Shown here: one piece after another, positions 1-6,396 of the stretch | How the letters are laid out: each line of letters begins with the position of its first letter | Position numbering within the stretch: position 1 is the stretch's first letter | NCBI GenBank assembly: GCA_045633005.1 | Contig: JAZQXT010000017.1 | Coordinates: forward strand, 1 to 8,922 | DNA from: CAG-390 sp045633005 | Lineage (GTDB): Bacteria > Bacillota > Clostridia > Oscillospirales > CAG-272 | Length of the DNA: 8,922 nt | Direction: 5' to 3' | Made by a program: the position numbers and the translations under genes | Notes under the pieces: model-generated | Database searches by the model: none | What the model saw: the letters and a program-made list of their open reading frames with translations, nothing else | What the model was told of the DNA's origin: nothing

Positions 1-851
1 ACGCTTATATCGACGCGCTCCGCATTGCCGACGAAGTGAACGCCGACATCGTTATCACCACAGACCCCGACTGCGACCGCCTCGGCGTTGCCGCACGTCG
101 CAAAAACGGCGAGATGCAGCTCATCACGGGCAATCAGTCCGCGGCTATACTGCTTGAGTACATCCTCTCCCGCCGCACCGCAGAGGGCACGATGCCCGAA
201 AATCCCTTCGGCGTTACCACCCTCGTTACCTCCGACATCGGTGACTACATCTGCAACGCCTACGGCGTAAAGCTTGAAAAGACCCTTACGGGCTTCAAAT
301 ACATCGGCGAGCGCATCGCGCTGCACAATGCAAAGCACGACGCGACCTTCATCTTCGGCTACGAGGAGAGCTACGGCTGTCTTATCGCTGACTTCGTAAG
401 AGACAAGGACGGCGTTCAGGCTTCCCTTATGCTTTGCGAGGCGGCGGCTTACTACAAACGCCTCGGAATGACGCTCGTTGACGCGCTTGACGCTATCCAC
501 GCAAAATACGGCTTCTTCCTTGATACGCAGTCCAACTTCTACTTCAAGGGACTTGACGGAAGCGCAAAGATCGCCGCGCTTACCGCAAATCTGCGCGAAA
601 ACGCGCCCGCCGAGGTCGGCGGAATGCCCGTGCTTCGCGTTGAGGACTACCTTTCCGCAGAAACGCAGGCTATGGGATATCCCGCATCCGACCTGCTCCG
701 CTTCATTTTTGAGAACGGCTGGGTAGCAGTCCGTCCCAGCGGCACGGAGCCGAAATGCAAGTTCTACTACTCCATCAAGGCAAGCTCCGAGGAGGAGGCA
801 AAGGCACGCCTTGCCGTACTCAAGGACACCTTCGAGCCGAAGAACGCCTGA
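1..851 (+). CDS. pgcA: Alpha-D-phosphohexomutase (phosphoglucomutase/phosphomannomutase, PgcA type), C-terminal part
   Basis: The frame is open from the left edge, so the N-terminal domain and catalytic phosphoserine loop lie outside the window; the first in-window GTG at 36 is internal. Enzymes of this family interconvert hexose 1-phosphates and 6-phosphates (glucose, sometimes mannose) in the cytosol through a phosphoserine, feeding UDP-sugar and polysaccharide synthesis. What is visible is domains 2 to 4: the magnesium loop TDPDCDRLG (about 55-90), the sugar-specificity loop GYEESYG (about 358-378) followed by DFVRDKDGVQA, and the phosphate-binding loop RPSGTEPK (about 732-755) near the C-terminus. 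GYEESYG and the DKDGVQ segment fit the long (about 570-residue) Firmicutes PgcA/PGM2 group better than proteobacterial ManB. The stop is TGA at 849-851, followed by a hairpin terminator. Choice between glucose and mannose substrate is inference. Confidence 0.93.
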   Translation, partial: AYIDALRIADEVNADIVITTDPDCDRLGVAARRKNGEMQLITGNQSAAILLEYILSRRTAEGTMPENPFGVTTLVTSDIGDYICNAYGVKLEKTLTGFKYIGERIALHNAKHDATFIFGYEESYGCLIADFVRDKDGVQASLMLCEAAAYYKRLGMTLVDALDAIHAKYGFFLDTQSNFYFKGLDGSAKIAALTANLRENAPAEVGGMPVLRVEDYLSAETQAMGYPASDLLRFIFENGWVAVRPSGTEPKCKFYYSIKASSEEEAKARLAVLKDTFEPKNA

Positions 852-852
852 T

Positions 853-910
853 CGAAAAAATAAAAAAAGCACTTATGATAACGAAAAAATCGTTTGTCAT
901 AAGTGCTTTT
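853..910. terminator. Bidirectional intrinsic terminator
   Basis: A 14-bp stem (865-878 pairing with 897-910, outer sequence AAAAGCACTTATGA) continues through AACGA/TCGTT to an AAAAA loop at 885-889. On the plus strand it ends the phosphohexomutase mRNA, with only four T residues, which are part of the stem. On the minus strand the hairpin is followed by a much stronger T tract (864-855, TTT-A-TTTTTT). It is therefore the best visible terminator for the minus-strand operon, which would leave a 3' UTR of about 240-290 nt. Confidence 0.85.
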
Positions 911-911
911 G

Positions 912-928
912 CCTTGCATTTAGCAAGG
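912..928. repeat. Small hairpin preceding the mini-hairpin array
   Basis: CCTTGC (912-917), loop ATTTA, GCAAGG (923-928) form a 6-bp hairpin just after the terminator. It resembles the array units in size but lacks the AATTCATG-type linker, so its membership is uncertain. Confidence 0.5.
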
Positions 929-946
929 TTCTTTCCGAATATAATG

Positions 947-1105
947 AATTGACGCGTTGCGTCATGAATAGAAGCCTTACGGCTTCATGATTTGAAAACT
1001 GCGTTTTCATGATTTGAATTGCCCATTCTTACAATGCCGAAGGCAATTCATGCACCATAGGTGCAATTCATGGCGTTAGCCAATTCACGCCCGCAGGGCA
1101 ATTCA
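947..1105. repeat. Array of seven mini-hairpins with AATTCATG/CATGAAT linkers
   Basis: Seven short perfect inverted repeats follow each other at about 20-nt intervals. Stem arms are 951-955/959-963 (GACGC), 971-976/981-986 (GAAGCC), 994-999/1003-1008 (GAAAAC), 1035-1038/1042-1045 (TGCC, or the longer 1016-1023/1042-1049 GAATTGCC), 1051-1056/1060-1065 (TGCACC), 1071-1074/1079-1082 (TGGC) and 1089-1092/1096-1099 (GCCC). Loops are three to four nt. The stems differ in sequence but each is internally complementary, while the linkers are constant: CATGAAT or CATGATTTG in the left half and the inverse AATTCATG in the right half. The array lies between two convergent genes. I know of no named family for it; a repetitive intergenic or 3' UTR structural element is an inference. 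Confidence 0.8.
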
Positions 1106-1107
1106 TT

Positions 1108-1146
1108 GTGTGTGGGTCAAATGCTAAAAGCATTTGACCCACACAC
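1108..1146. terminator. Perfect 17-bp hairpin at the end of the WG-repeat gene
   Basis: GTGTGTGGGTCAAATGC (1108-1124), loop TAAAA, and its exact complement at 1130-1146. On the plus strand it is followed by TTTATTTT (1147-1154), so it can terminate rightward transcripts that escape the first terminator. On the minus strand no T tract follows, so it is a poor classical terminator for the WG-repeat gene, whose TAA stop is at 1148-1150; it may act there as a 3' end stabiliser. Confidence 0.75.
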
Positions 1147-1147
1147 T

Positions 1148-3265
1148 TTATTTTGCTACCTTCGCAAGCAGCTTCCAGCCGTTTTCCGCGCTGAAGCAGG
1201 CAAAAATGCCGCTGGATGCGTTGGTAATGCTGTCGTAAACGAAGGGAACGACCACGTTACCCTGCTTATCGACCGCGCCAACCTTGCCGCCCTTGTAGCC
1301 TATAACGCCGATCCCCTCGACGAAGGGCTGTGCGTAGGTGTAAACGGGCTGTGCTATCCAATGTCCTTCGACGCTGTAATAGCCGTATTTTCCGTTCTTT
1401 TCAACGAGTATTACCCCGTCGGAGTAGGAAACAAGCTCGTATCCGAAGGGAAGCTCGTATTCTTTTCCGTTCTTGTCAAGAAGAATGTCCTTGTCGATTT
1501 GGAAATTACTGTACGAGTGGTATCTGCGCTCAAGAAGGCGCACGCGGATGTATCCCTCGTCATAATAATAATGACCTATCTGGGAAATATCCTTATAAAA
1601 CGGTTCGCTGTAATACTGCAGGAAACGCGAGCTACCCTGATCCGCCGCGCCCTTATAATCGTAGAACTTAAACGCCACGGTAGAGCCTGACGTATCGATT
1701 ATGCGGAGCAAACCGTTATCGTCAACGGTAACGGCGCGATTGTCGCTGTAATTGAACGCCTTGGCGTACTTATATTTCGTAGCCCAAGACAGCGTTTGAT
1801 ACTGATACTGCGTGGTGTATCTGTTGGTAGAATAAATATAGCTCTCGTCTATCTTCGGCGCGGTCTTGCCGTAGGCAAAGCGATACGCGGTGAATTTTTT
1901 GACTACCTCTATCTTCGTGCTCGGAGGCGTTACGGGTTCGGGAACGGTCGTCTCATCGGGAGCAGTAGTCTCGTCGGGAGCGGTAGTCTCATCGGGAACG
2001 GTCGTCTCGTCGGGAACGGTCGTCTCGTCGGGAGCGGTCGTAGCGTCCGAGTCCGTAGTGCCGTCCACGAGCGGCTCGTTGACGGGCGGAAGCTCACCGC
2101 TGACGGGTTCATCGGGTGTGAGAGTGGTTTCGGGCGTCAGCGTGGTTTCGGGTGTCAGCGTTGTTTCGGGTGTAGGCTCGGTCTCGCTCGGCTTATTCTG
2201 CTGTGCGGCGTTTTCAAGCGCGATCTCGCGCTTTGCCTTTGCCAAAAACACCGAAAACGCGGCGTTCGTTCCTGCCTTTTCAATGTTAGCGGCATATTCG
2301 GGGAACTGCTCGTACATCTCACGCGCTATGCGGTAGTCCACACCCGGGCGCGCATAGTTATTAGCAGTATCCATCTTGTACTTCATAGTGATCTCTTGTA
2401 CAGTATGGTATATTTTTATTGAATTCGTGCTTTTTCCGTAGTCGGGGTTATAGTCAAACGCCAGTCCCCTGCCGTCGGTTTCAAGCACGAAATCCGATTC
2501 CACGAAAAATCCGCTCGTCTCGTCAATATAATAGTATTTTTCGTTAAGTACAAACAGCGGTCTGTCCTCAAGGTCCCTATGATATGCGGGGGTAATATCC
2601 GACATAAGATAGTTTCCTATGAGCTTTCCGTATGAGGTATATATGGCAAGAGTCAGGGCGTTGCGCCTTATTTCAGGCTCGCCCGTTGCGGCGTTGGGAA
2701 GCGCACACATAGCCTCGTGCGTAACGCCGATATCGACCATGATATATCCCATATACAGCTCCACTACGGGACGGTCAAAGGCGTGCTTAACGTACGACTC
2801 GAACATAAGTCCGCCCTCGCTGTAGCGCAGGGGCGTGAGAACGTTTAGCACCTTCGTTCTGTCAGTATACTGTCTGTCATAAAGAAGCTCGAGGTCTATC
2901 TCGGCAAGCTTCATAGAGCCGTCGTAATCCTTCCAGCTTATGCTATATCCTTTTTTTATCGCTTCCTCAAGCGAGAGGTAGTCCACGTCGGTGTTGCCCT
3001 GCGAGGGTACGGTAGTCTCCTCGGTAAACGGCGGCGCGGTGGTATCCTGCGTGCCGTCGGGCGCGGTGGTATTTGCGCTCGTATCGTAGGACGGAAGGGT
3101 GATATTGCCTATAACGTTGGTGTCGTTGGGGGGCAACACGGGCTGTTTTTCGGGCGGTGCAAGAAGCTCCGCCGCCGTCGTCAGCATAAACGCGCATACA
3201 AGCGCAAATGCAACTATTGCACCGATATGCGTAACCATAGCCCTTACGCTAACTTTGTTTTTCAA
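1148..3265 (-). CDS. WG-repeat protein with N-terminal membrane anchor and Thr/Pro-rich repeat linkers
   Basis: This 705-residue protein has a hydrophobic segment at about residues 12-32 after a short basic start, read as a signal anchor or uncleaved signal, so the bulk is probably extracytoplasmic. A Thr/Pro/Asp linker follows (about 36-92), then a region of unknown fold (about 93-350), a second low-complexity linker (about 357-446) built from TPETTL and PDETTV/A hexapeptides, and a C-terminal domain with WG-type (KWG) repeats, clearest in NGKYGYYSVEGHWIAQPVY and GGKVGAVDKQGNVVVPFVYD near the end. WG repeats are thought to form beta structures; their function is generally unknown. The start is TTG at 3265, because AAAGGAG sits seven nt upstream and no ATG occurs before codon 10. 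The ribosome binding site overlaps the rlmH stop (TAAAGGAG), so it is probably the last gene of the operon. A role at the cell surface is inference. Confidence 0.88.
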   Translation of the reverse strand: MKNKVSVRAMVTHIGAIVAFALVCAFMLTTAAELLAPPEKQPVLPPNDTNVIGNITLPSYDTSANTTAPDGTQDTTAPPFTEETTVPSQGNTDVDYLSLEEAIKKGYSISWKDYDGSMKLAEIDLELLYDRQYTDRTKVLNVLTPLRYSEGGLMFESYVKHAFDRPVVELYMGYIMVDIGVTHEAMCALPNAATGEPEIRRNALTLAIYTSYGKLIGNYLMSDITPAYHRDLEDRPLFVLNEKYYYIDETSGFFVESDFVLETDGRGLAFDYNPDYGKSTNSIKIYHTVQEITMKYKMDTANNYARPGVDYRIAREMYEQFPEYAANIEKAGTNAAFSVFLAKAKREIALENAAQQNKPSETEPTPETTLTPETTLTPETTLTPDEPVSGELPPVNEPLVDGTTDSDATTAPDETTVPDETTVPDETTAPDETTAPDETTVPEPVTPPSTKIEVVKKFTAYRFAYGKTAPKIDESYIYSTNRYTTQYQYQTLSWATKYKYAKAFNYSDNRAVTVDDNGLLRIIDTSGSTVAFKFYDYKGAADQGSSRFLQYYSEPFYKDISQIGHYYYDEGYIRVRLLERRYHSYSNFQIDKDILLDKNGKEYELPFGYELVSYSDGVILVEKNGKYGYYSVEGHWIAQPVYTYAQPFVEGIGVIGYKGGKVGAVDKQGNVVVPFVYDSITNASSGIFACFSAENGWKLLAKVAK
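1941..2048. repeat. 18-bp tandem repeat encoding PDETTV/A hexapeptides
   Basis: Six head-to-tail 18-bp units start at 1941, 1959, 1977, 1995, 2013 and 2031. Two are identical, three differ by a few bases, and the last is degenerate in its second half. They encode the PDETT(V/A) part of the linker on the minus strand. The unit is a multiple of three, so copy-number change would keep the frame. Confidence 0.9.
2114..2185. repeat. 18-bp tandem repeat encoding TPETTL hexapeptides
   Basis: Four 18-bp units start at 2114, 2132, 2150 and 2168. The first three encode TPETTL on the minus strand and the fourth is diverged. They have the same period as the 1941-2048 repeat but a different sequence, separated by a non-repetitive spacer. 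Confidence 0.85.
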
Positions 3266-3277
3266 TGGATATCTCCT

Positions 3278-3757
3278 TTATTTATGGTAACGTGTTCCCT
3301 TGATTATCGTAAAGGAACGGTATATCGTTTCAAGCAACATTACTCGGAAAAGCCTGTGGGGAAAGGTCAGCTCCGATAGTGAAAGGCGCATATCTGCCGC
3401 CGCCTTTACGCGCGGCGAAAGCCCGTACGAGCTTCCGATGATGAAGCAAAGCGACGAGTGGGCTTGAAGCTCCGCTTCTATCCTTGCCGCCAATTTTTCC
3501 GACGGCATACTCTGCCCCTCGACCGCAAGCGCAACGGTAAACGCGCGCGGCGGTATCGCGCCAAGTATCCTTGCCGCCTCATCCTCAAGTGCGGCGGTTA
3601 TCTCGCCGTCCGTGGGAGAGTCGGGAAGGCGCGCTTCTTTAAGCTCAACTATTTCGGGGCGGCAAAAGCCCGAAAGTCTTTTGACGTATTCGGCGCAAGC
3701 GTCCGTAAGATACCTGTCCTTTAGATTTCCTACGGCGATTATTTTAAGATTTATCAT
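3278..3757 (-). CDS. rlmH: 23S rRNA (pseudouridine-1915-N3)-methyltransferase RlmH
   Basis: RlmH is a small SPOUT-class enzyme that uses S-adenosylmethionine to methylate pseudouridine 1915 in helix 69 of 23S rRNA on assembled 70S ribosomes. The 159-residue length is normal. It begins MINLKIIAVGNLKDRYL, as is typical, and carries the SPOUT knot and cofactor region FIIGSSYGLS (about residues 105-114), the LSLSELTFPHRLFR segment (125-138), and ends in IYRSFTIIKGTRYHK, the hallmark C-terminus of the family. The usual GGS/GGA before the glycine is GSS here, a mild deviation. The ATG at 3757 directly abuts the TAA stop of the upstream walJ gene; AGGTG lies six nt before the start. walJ and rlmH also lie close together in Bacillus (the wal operon region), which supports both calls. 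Confidence 0.97.
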   Translation of the reverse strand: MINLKIIAVGNLKDRYLTDACAEYVKRLSGFCRPEIVELKEARLPDSPTDGEITAALEDEAARILGAIPPRAFTVALAVEGQSMPSEKLAARIEAELQAHSSLCFIIGSSYGLSPRVKAAADMRLSLSELTFPHRLFRVMLLETIYRSFTIIKGTRYHK

Positions 3758-4552
3758 TTAATTCACCTGTAAAAGCACGGGTTCGTCGGGGTGTGCGGCG
3801 CAAACTTTCACGTCGCGGTGCGCGGCGTGGAGCGCTCCCACGCTTGCGGCAAGCGCAAGGTCGGGGGAATTATTGACCTCGGATATGTGGGCAAGCAAAA
3901 GCGAGCTTGCACCCGCAGAGGCAAGATAATCCGCAAGGCAGGCGCAGTCCTCGTTTGAAAGATGACCGCGTGCGGACATTATCCTACGCTTCAAATCGGG
4001 CGGGTACGGGCCCGCCATAAGCATTTCTACGTCGTGATTTGCCTCAATGACCGCGGCACTACAGCCGCAAAGACCGCGCCTTACCTCGTCGGTAACGACG
4101 CCAAGGTCGGTGGCAACGCCGAGAACGCGCCCGTCGCACTCAAAGCGATAACCGACGGAGGCGTAGGTATCGTGGCTCGTCGCAAACGACGAAACCGTGA
4201 TATTGCCGACCACCTCACACAAGCGGGGAGGATGCTCGATGAGCGTTCCCGCGGCGCAAAGATGCGCTATCTCACGCGCCACGCTACCCGCGGCGTGAAC
4301 GCGCGTGCCGAATTTCTTCGTAAGCGTGGCAAGCGCGGAGGTGTGGTCGGTATGAGAATGCGTGATAAAAACGGCGTCTATCTCGTCGGGGGTAATACCG
4401 CACGCGGCAAGTCGGGCGCAAAGATAGCGCGCCGACCTGCCAGCGTCAACGAGAATGGTCGTACCGCCCATTCGGACGAGGGTACAGTTACCCTTCGAGC
4501 CCGAATAGAGCGTGCCGAATACGATGTCGGATGAAGTCAGATAAGTTCCCAT
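3758..4552 (-). CDS. walJ: Metallo-beta-lactamase-fold hydrolase of the WalJ/YycJ family
   Basis: YycJ/WalJ proteins are cytosolic metallo-beta-lactamase-fold enzymes related to DNA exonucleases; Bacillus YycJ has been linked to 5'-3' exonuclease activity in mismatch repair, and the gene is co-transcribed with the WalRK cell-wall regulators there. The 264 residues start with the family's SGSKGN turn (17-22). Metal ligands are visible as THSHTDH (64-70), SHD (126-128), the aspartate of TDLG (149) and H222 in LLAHIS. ANHDVEML (171-178) and ARGHLSNED (194-202) are close to Bacillus YycJ. The ATG at 4552 has AAGGA about nine nt upstream and overlaps the 3' end of the preceding membrane-protein gene by 16 nt. 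No walR, walK, walH or walI is in the window, so any link to WalRK regulation is not shown. Confidence 0.93.
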   Translation of the reverse strand: MGTYLTSSDIVFGTLYSGSKGNCTLVRMGGTTILVDAGRSARYLCARLAACGITPDEIDAVFITHSHTDHTSALATLTKKFGTRVHAAGSVAREIAHLCAAGTLIEHPPRLCEVVGNITVSSFATSHDTYASVGYRFECDGRVLGVATDLGVVTDEVRRGLCGCSAAVIEANHDVEMLMAGPYPPDLKRRIMSARGHLSNEDCACLADYLASAGASSLLLAHISEVNNSPDLALAASVGALHAAHRDVKVCAAHPDEPVLLQVN

Positions 4553-4977
4553 CCGAGAATTCCTTCCACTATGAAAATATTAAACGTGTCAAGCATAAGC
4601 GGGAACGAAAGGATGATTATCACTATCGGCATCCACTTGCTCTTTTTGCGGCGATACGCAATAGCGTTTACGTAATCCTCTTTTTCCTCGACCGTCATAG
4701 TGTCGGGAAGATTTTCAACCGTCGCGTCCTTGTCCACAAAGCCGCGATTGTATATGAAAAACGTAAGTATCACGGCGCAATCGGCGATTATGTACGCAAA
4801 AAGAACGTAGAGCGATATTTTATATCCCGACAGCAGAAAATACACTACCGAGGACAAAAGACAGCCGCCGATAAGTCCGAGTGCGAGCTTTAGGTTAAAG
4901 CCCTTGAGACTTGCTTTAAGCTTTTGCGCGGGGGTAAGGCTTTTTGTAGCCGATTTCTTTTTTCTTTTCTTGCTCAT
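4537..4977 (-). CDS. Hypothetical three-span membrane protein
   Basis: I do not recognise a family for this 146-residue product. The first 30 residues are strongly basic (MSKKRKKKSATK), followed by hydrophobic segments at about 30-50, 55-77 and 115-140; a charged stretch with an acidic patch (about 80-105) and a RRKKSK cluster (109-114) lies between spans two and three. The positive-inside rule puts the N-terminus and the second loop in the cytosol. The gene begins nine bp after the galactokinase stop with only a weak ribosome binding site, and ends 16 nt inside walJ, so translational coupling on both sides is likely. Its coding status rests on tight operon packing, clean membrane topology and a well-behaved reading frame. 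Confidence 0.8.
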   Translation of the reverse strand: MSKKRKKKSATKSLTPAQKLKASLKGFNLKLALGLIGGCLLSSVVYFLLSGYKISLYVLFAYIIADCAVILTFFIYNRGFVDKDATVENLPDTMTVEEKEDYVNAIAYRRKKSKWMPIVIIILSFPLMLDTFNIFIVEGILGWELI

Positions 4978-4986
4978 TTGCGCTTA

Positions 4987-6258
4987 TCAGAGGAGCTTTA
5001 CTGCACCCTCGGGTCTTATGCTGAGTATGTGGCACGCGCCCTCGCCGAACACGCCGTCCATAAGTGCGCGGTAGCCCTCAACGTCCTCGTCGGGAACGTA
5101 GGCGTGGATAGTGCCCGCAAAGCCGCCGCCGTGAACGCGGAACGCGGTGGGGCGCTTGCAATCCTTAAGATATCTCTCGCTGAGATTGAGAGCGAGGGAA
5201 AGTCCCTGCTCTGCTACGTTCTTGGTGGTGTAAACGTTTTGCAGATAGCAGAAGGAGGAGTGTCCCGATGCCATAACGCCGTCAAAGTAAGCCTCGAAAT
5301 CGTCGGCAAGGAGAGCCTGCTTCATCTCGTAAACGCGGCGGTTTTCAGCCATAAAGTGAAGCGCGCGGAGAATTGCGCGGTCGCCGAGTGTAGTGCGAAG
5401 CGTAGGGATAGCGGCAATGATCGCATCCTCGTCGCACTCGCGGAGAACCTCGTGACCGAGAGCCTTAGCAACGGACTTCATCTCTGCGGGAACTGCGGCG
5501 TAGTCGGGGGTGAGATCGGCGTGGTTTCCGCCCGTGTTAACGATGCAGAGGCGGTAGCCCTTGCCCGTAAGGTCGAAGTTTATCTTCTCAACCACGGGAG
5601 CGGTGGGGTCTGCAAAATCAATGGCAACGACGCCGCCTGCGGCGCACGCTACCTGATCCATAAGTCCGCAGGGCTTGCCGAAGAATGCGTTCTCGGCGTA
5701 CTGCGAGATCATAGCTATCTTAACGAAATCAACGCTGCCGTCGCAGTAAAGGTGGGACATAATAGTACCAACCATATCCTCGAATGCGGCGGAGGAGGAG
5801 ATTCCCGAGCCCTTAAGGACGTTGGAGGAGGTAACTGCGTCAAAGCCGCCTACTGCAAGTCCGCGACGGCGGAAGCCGTCGGCTACGCCTGCGATAAGAG
5901 AATCGGAATGACCGAATCTGTCCTCGCGGGGAGTTACGTACTCGTTTATATCGACCACGTCCTCGGGGAAGCCCTCGCTCTTGATGCGGACGGTGCTATC
6001 CTCGCGCGCCGCTACGACGGCAACGATATCAAGGTCTACCGAGCAGGCAATAACTCTGCCGTGGTTGTGGTCGGTGTGGTTGCCCGCAAGCTCACTTCTA
6101 CCGGGAACGGAGAAAAGATTTACGTCGCGCTCGTCGCCGTAACGCTCGATAAATTCCTCAAGAAGCGCGCCAAAGCGCTTGGCGGGATCGCGGGTAACGC
6201 CTGCGTTTGCAAAAAGCTCACCCTTTTTAATGTTAGCAAGAAGTTCGGAAGGTCTCAT
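4987..6258 (-). CDS. galK: Galactokinase-like GHMP kinase
   Basis: GHMP-family sugar kinase, 423 residues, the usual galactokinase length. Galactokinase phosphorylates galactose to galactose 1-phosphate with ATP in the Leloir pathway. Motif 1 is GRSELAGNHTDHNHGR (53-68), the galactokinase signature; motif 2, the ATP-binding loop, is KGSGISSSAAFE (149-160); the probable catalytic base is D201 in GLMDQVACAAGG; motif 3 is HGGGFAGT (376-383). In motif 1 the classical GEHTDYN is GNHTDHN, so the glutamate that contacts the sugar in known galactokinases is asparagine. This variant recurs in clostridial proteins annotated galK, but the substrate should be treated as probable. The ATG at 6258 has GAAAGGA ten nt upstream (6269-6275). 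It is the first gene of the minus-strand operon. No galT or galE is in the window. Confidence 0.88.
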   Translation of the reverse strand: MRPSELLANIKKGELFANAGVTRDPAKRFGALLEEFIERYGDERDVNLFSVPGRSELAGNHTDHNHGRVIACSVDLDIVAVVAAREDSTVRIKSEGFPEDVVDINEYVTPREDRFGHSDSLIAGVADGFRRRGLAVGGFDAVTSSNVLKGSGISSSAAFEDMVGTIMSHLYCDGSVDFVKIAMISQYAENAFFGKPCGLMDQVACAAGGVVAIDFADPTAPVVEKINFDLTGKGYRLCIVNTGGNHADLTPDYAAVPAEMKSVAKALGHEVLRECDEDAIIAAIPTLRTTLGDRAILRALHFMAENRRVYEMKQALLADDFEAYFDGVMASGHSSFCYLQNVYTTKNVAEQGLSLALNLSERYLKDCKRPTAFRVHGGGFAGTIHAYVPDEDVEGYRALMDGVFGEGACHILSIRPEGAVKLL

Positions 6259-6299
6259 TCTGAAAAAATCCTTTCTTAAAGTAATTATATACCGAGTAT

Positions 6300-6328
6300 A
6301 TTATACCACATCACTTCGTTTGTGGCAA
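6300..6328 (-). promoter_or_regulatory. Sigma-A promoter for the galK operon
   Basis: The -35 TTGCCA (6323-6328) and -10 TATAAT (6300-6305) are separated by 17 bp, predicting a start near 6293 and a leader of about 35 nt. The -10 lies inside the perfect palindrome GTATATTATAC (6296-6306). A second TATAAT at 6284-6289 has no good -35. Confidence 0.8.
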
Positions 6329-6367
6329 TAGATTAACTGTGTTATTTTTTTGAATTTTTTACAAACA

Positions 6368-6396
6368 CGGGGCAGTCTCAGTTAGAGACTGCACCG
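6368..6396 (-). terminator. Hairpin after the radical SAM gene, probable weak terminator
   Basis: GCAGTCTC (6372-6379) pairs with GAGACTGC (6385-6392) around an AGTTA loop; CGG/CCG can extend the stem past one mismatch. It lies directly after the radical SAM stop codon. On the minus strand it is followed by TGTTTGT, a poor T tract, so some read-through into the galK operon is possible. Confidence 0.6.

Noticed and set aside
947..1105. CRISPR array or riboswitch in the mini-hairpin region
   Set aside because: The constant parts are only about 8 nt and the variable parts are self-complementary, unlike CRISPR spacers; no gene lies downstream in either direction for a riboswitch to control.
1941..2048. 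CRISPR-like array
   Set aside because: Units are 18 bp, contiguous without spacers, and encode in-frame hexapeptides; they are protein-coding tandem repeats.
1796..2422. Plus-strand frames rich in Gly/Ser/Val repeats opposite the WG-repeat gene
   Set aside because: They are mirror images of the 18-bp repeats in the minus-strand linker, without start signals.
3757..3757. htrA gene expected between walJ and rlmH as in Bacillus
   Set aside because: walJ and rlmH abut directly with no room for another gene; only the walJ-rlmH proximity is conserved.
4924..6279. A 451-codon open frame on the plus strand opposite the galactokinase gene
   Set aside because: It is antisense to a gene with clear GHMP kinase motifs, has no recognisable motif of its own, and no ribosome binding site; it is a by-product of GC-rich codon use.
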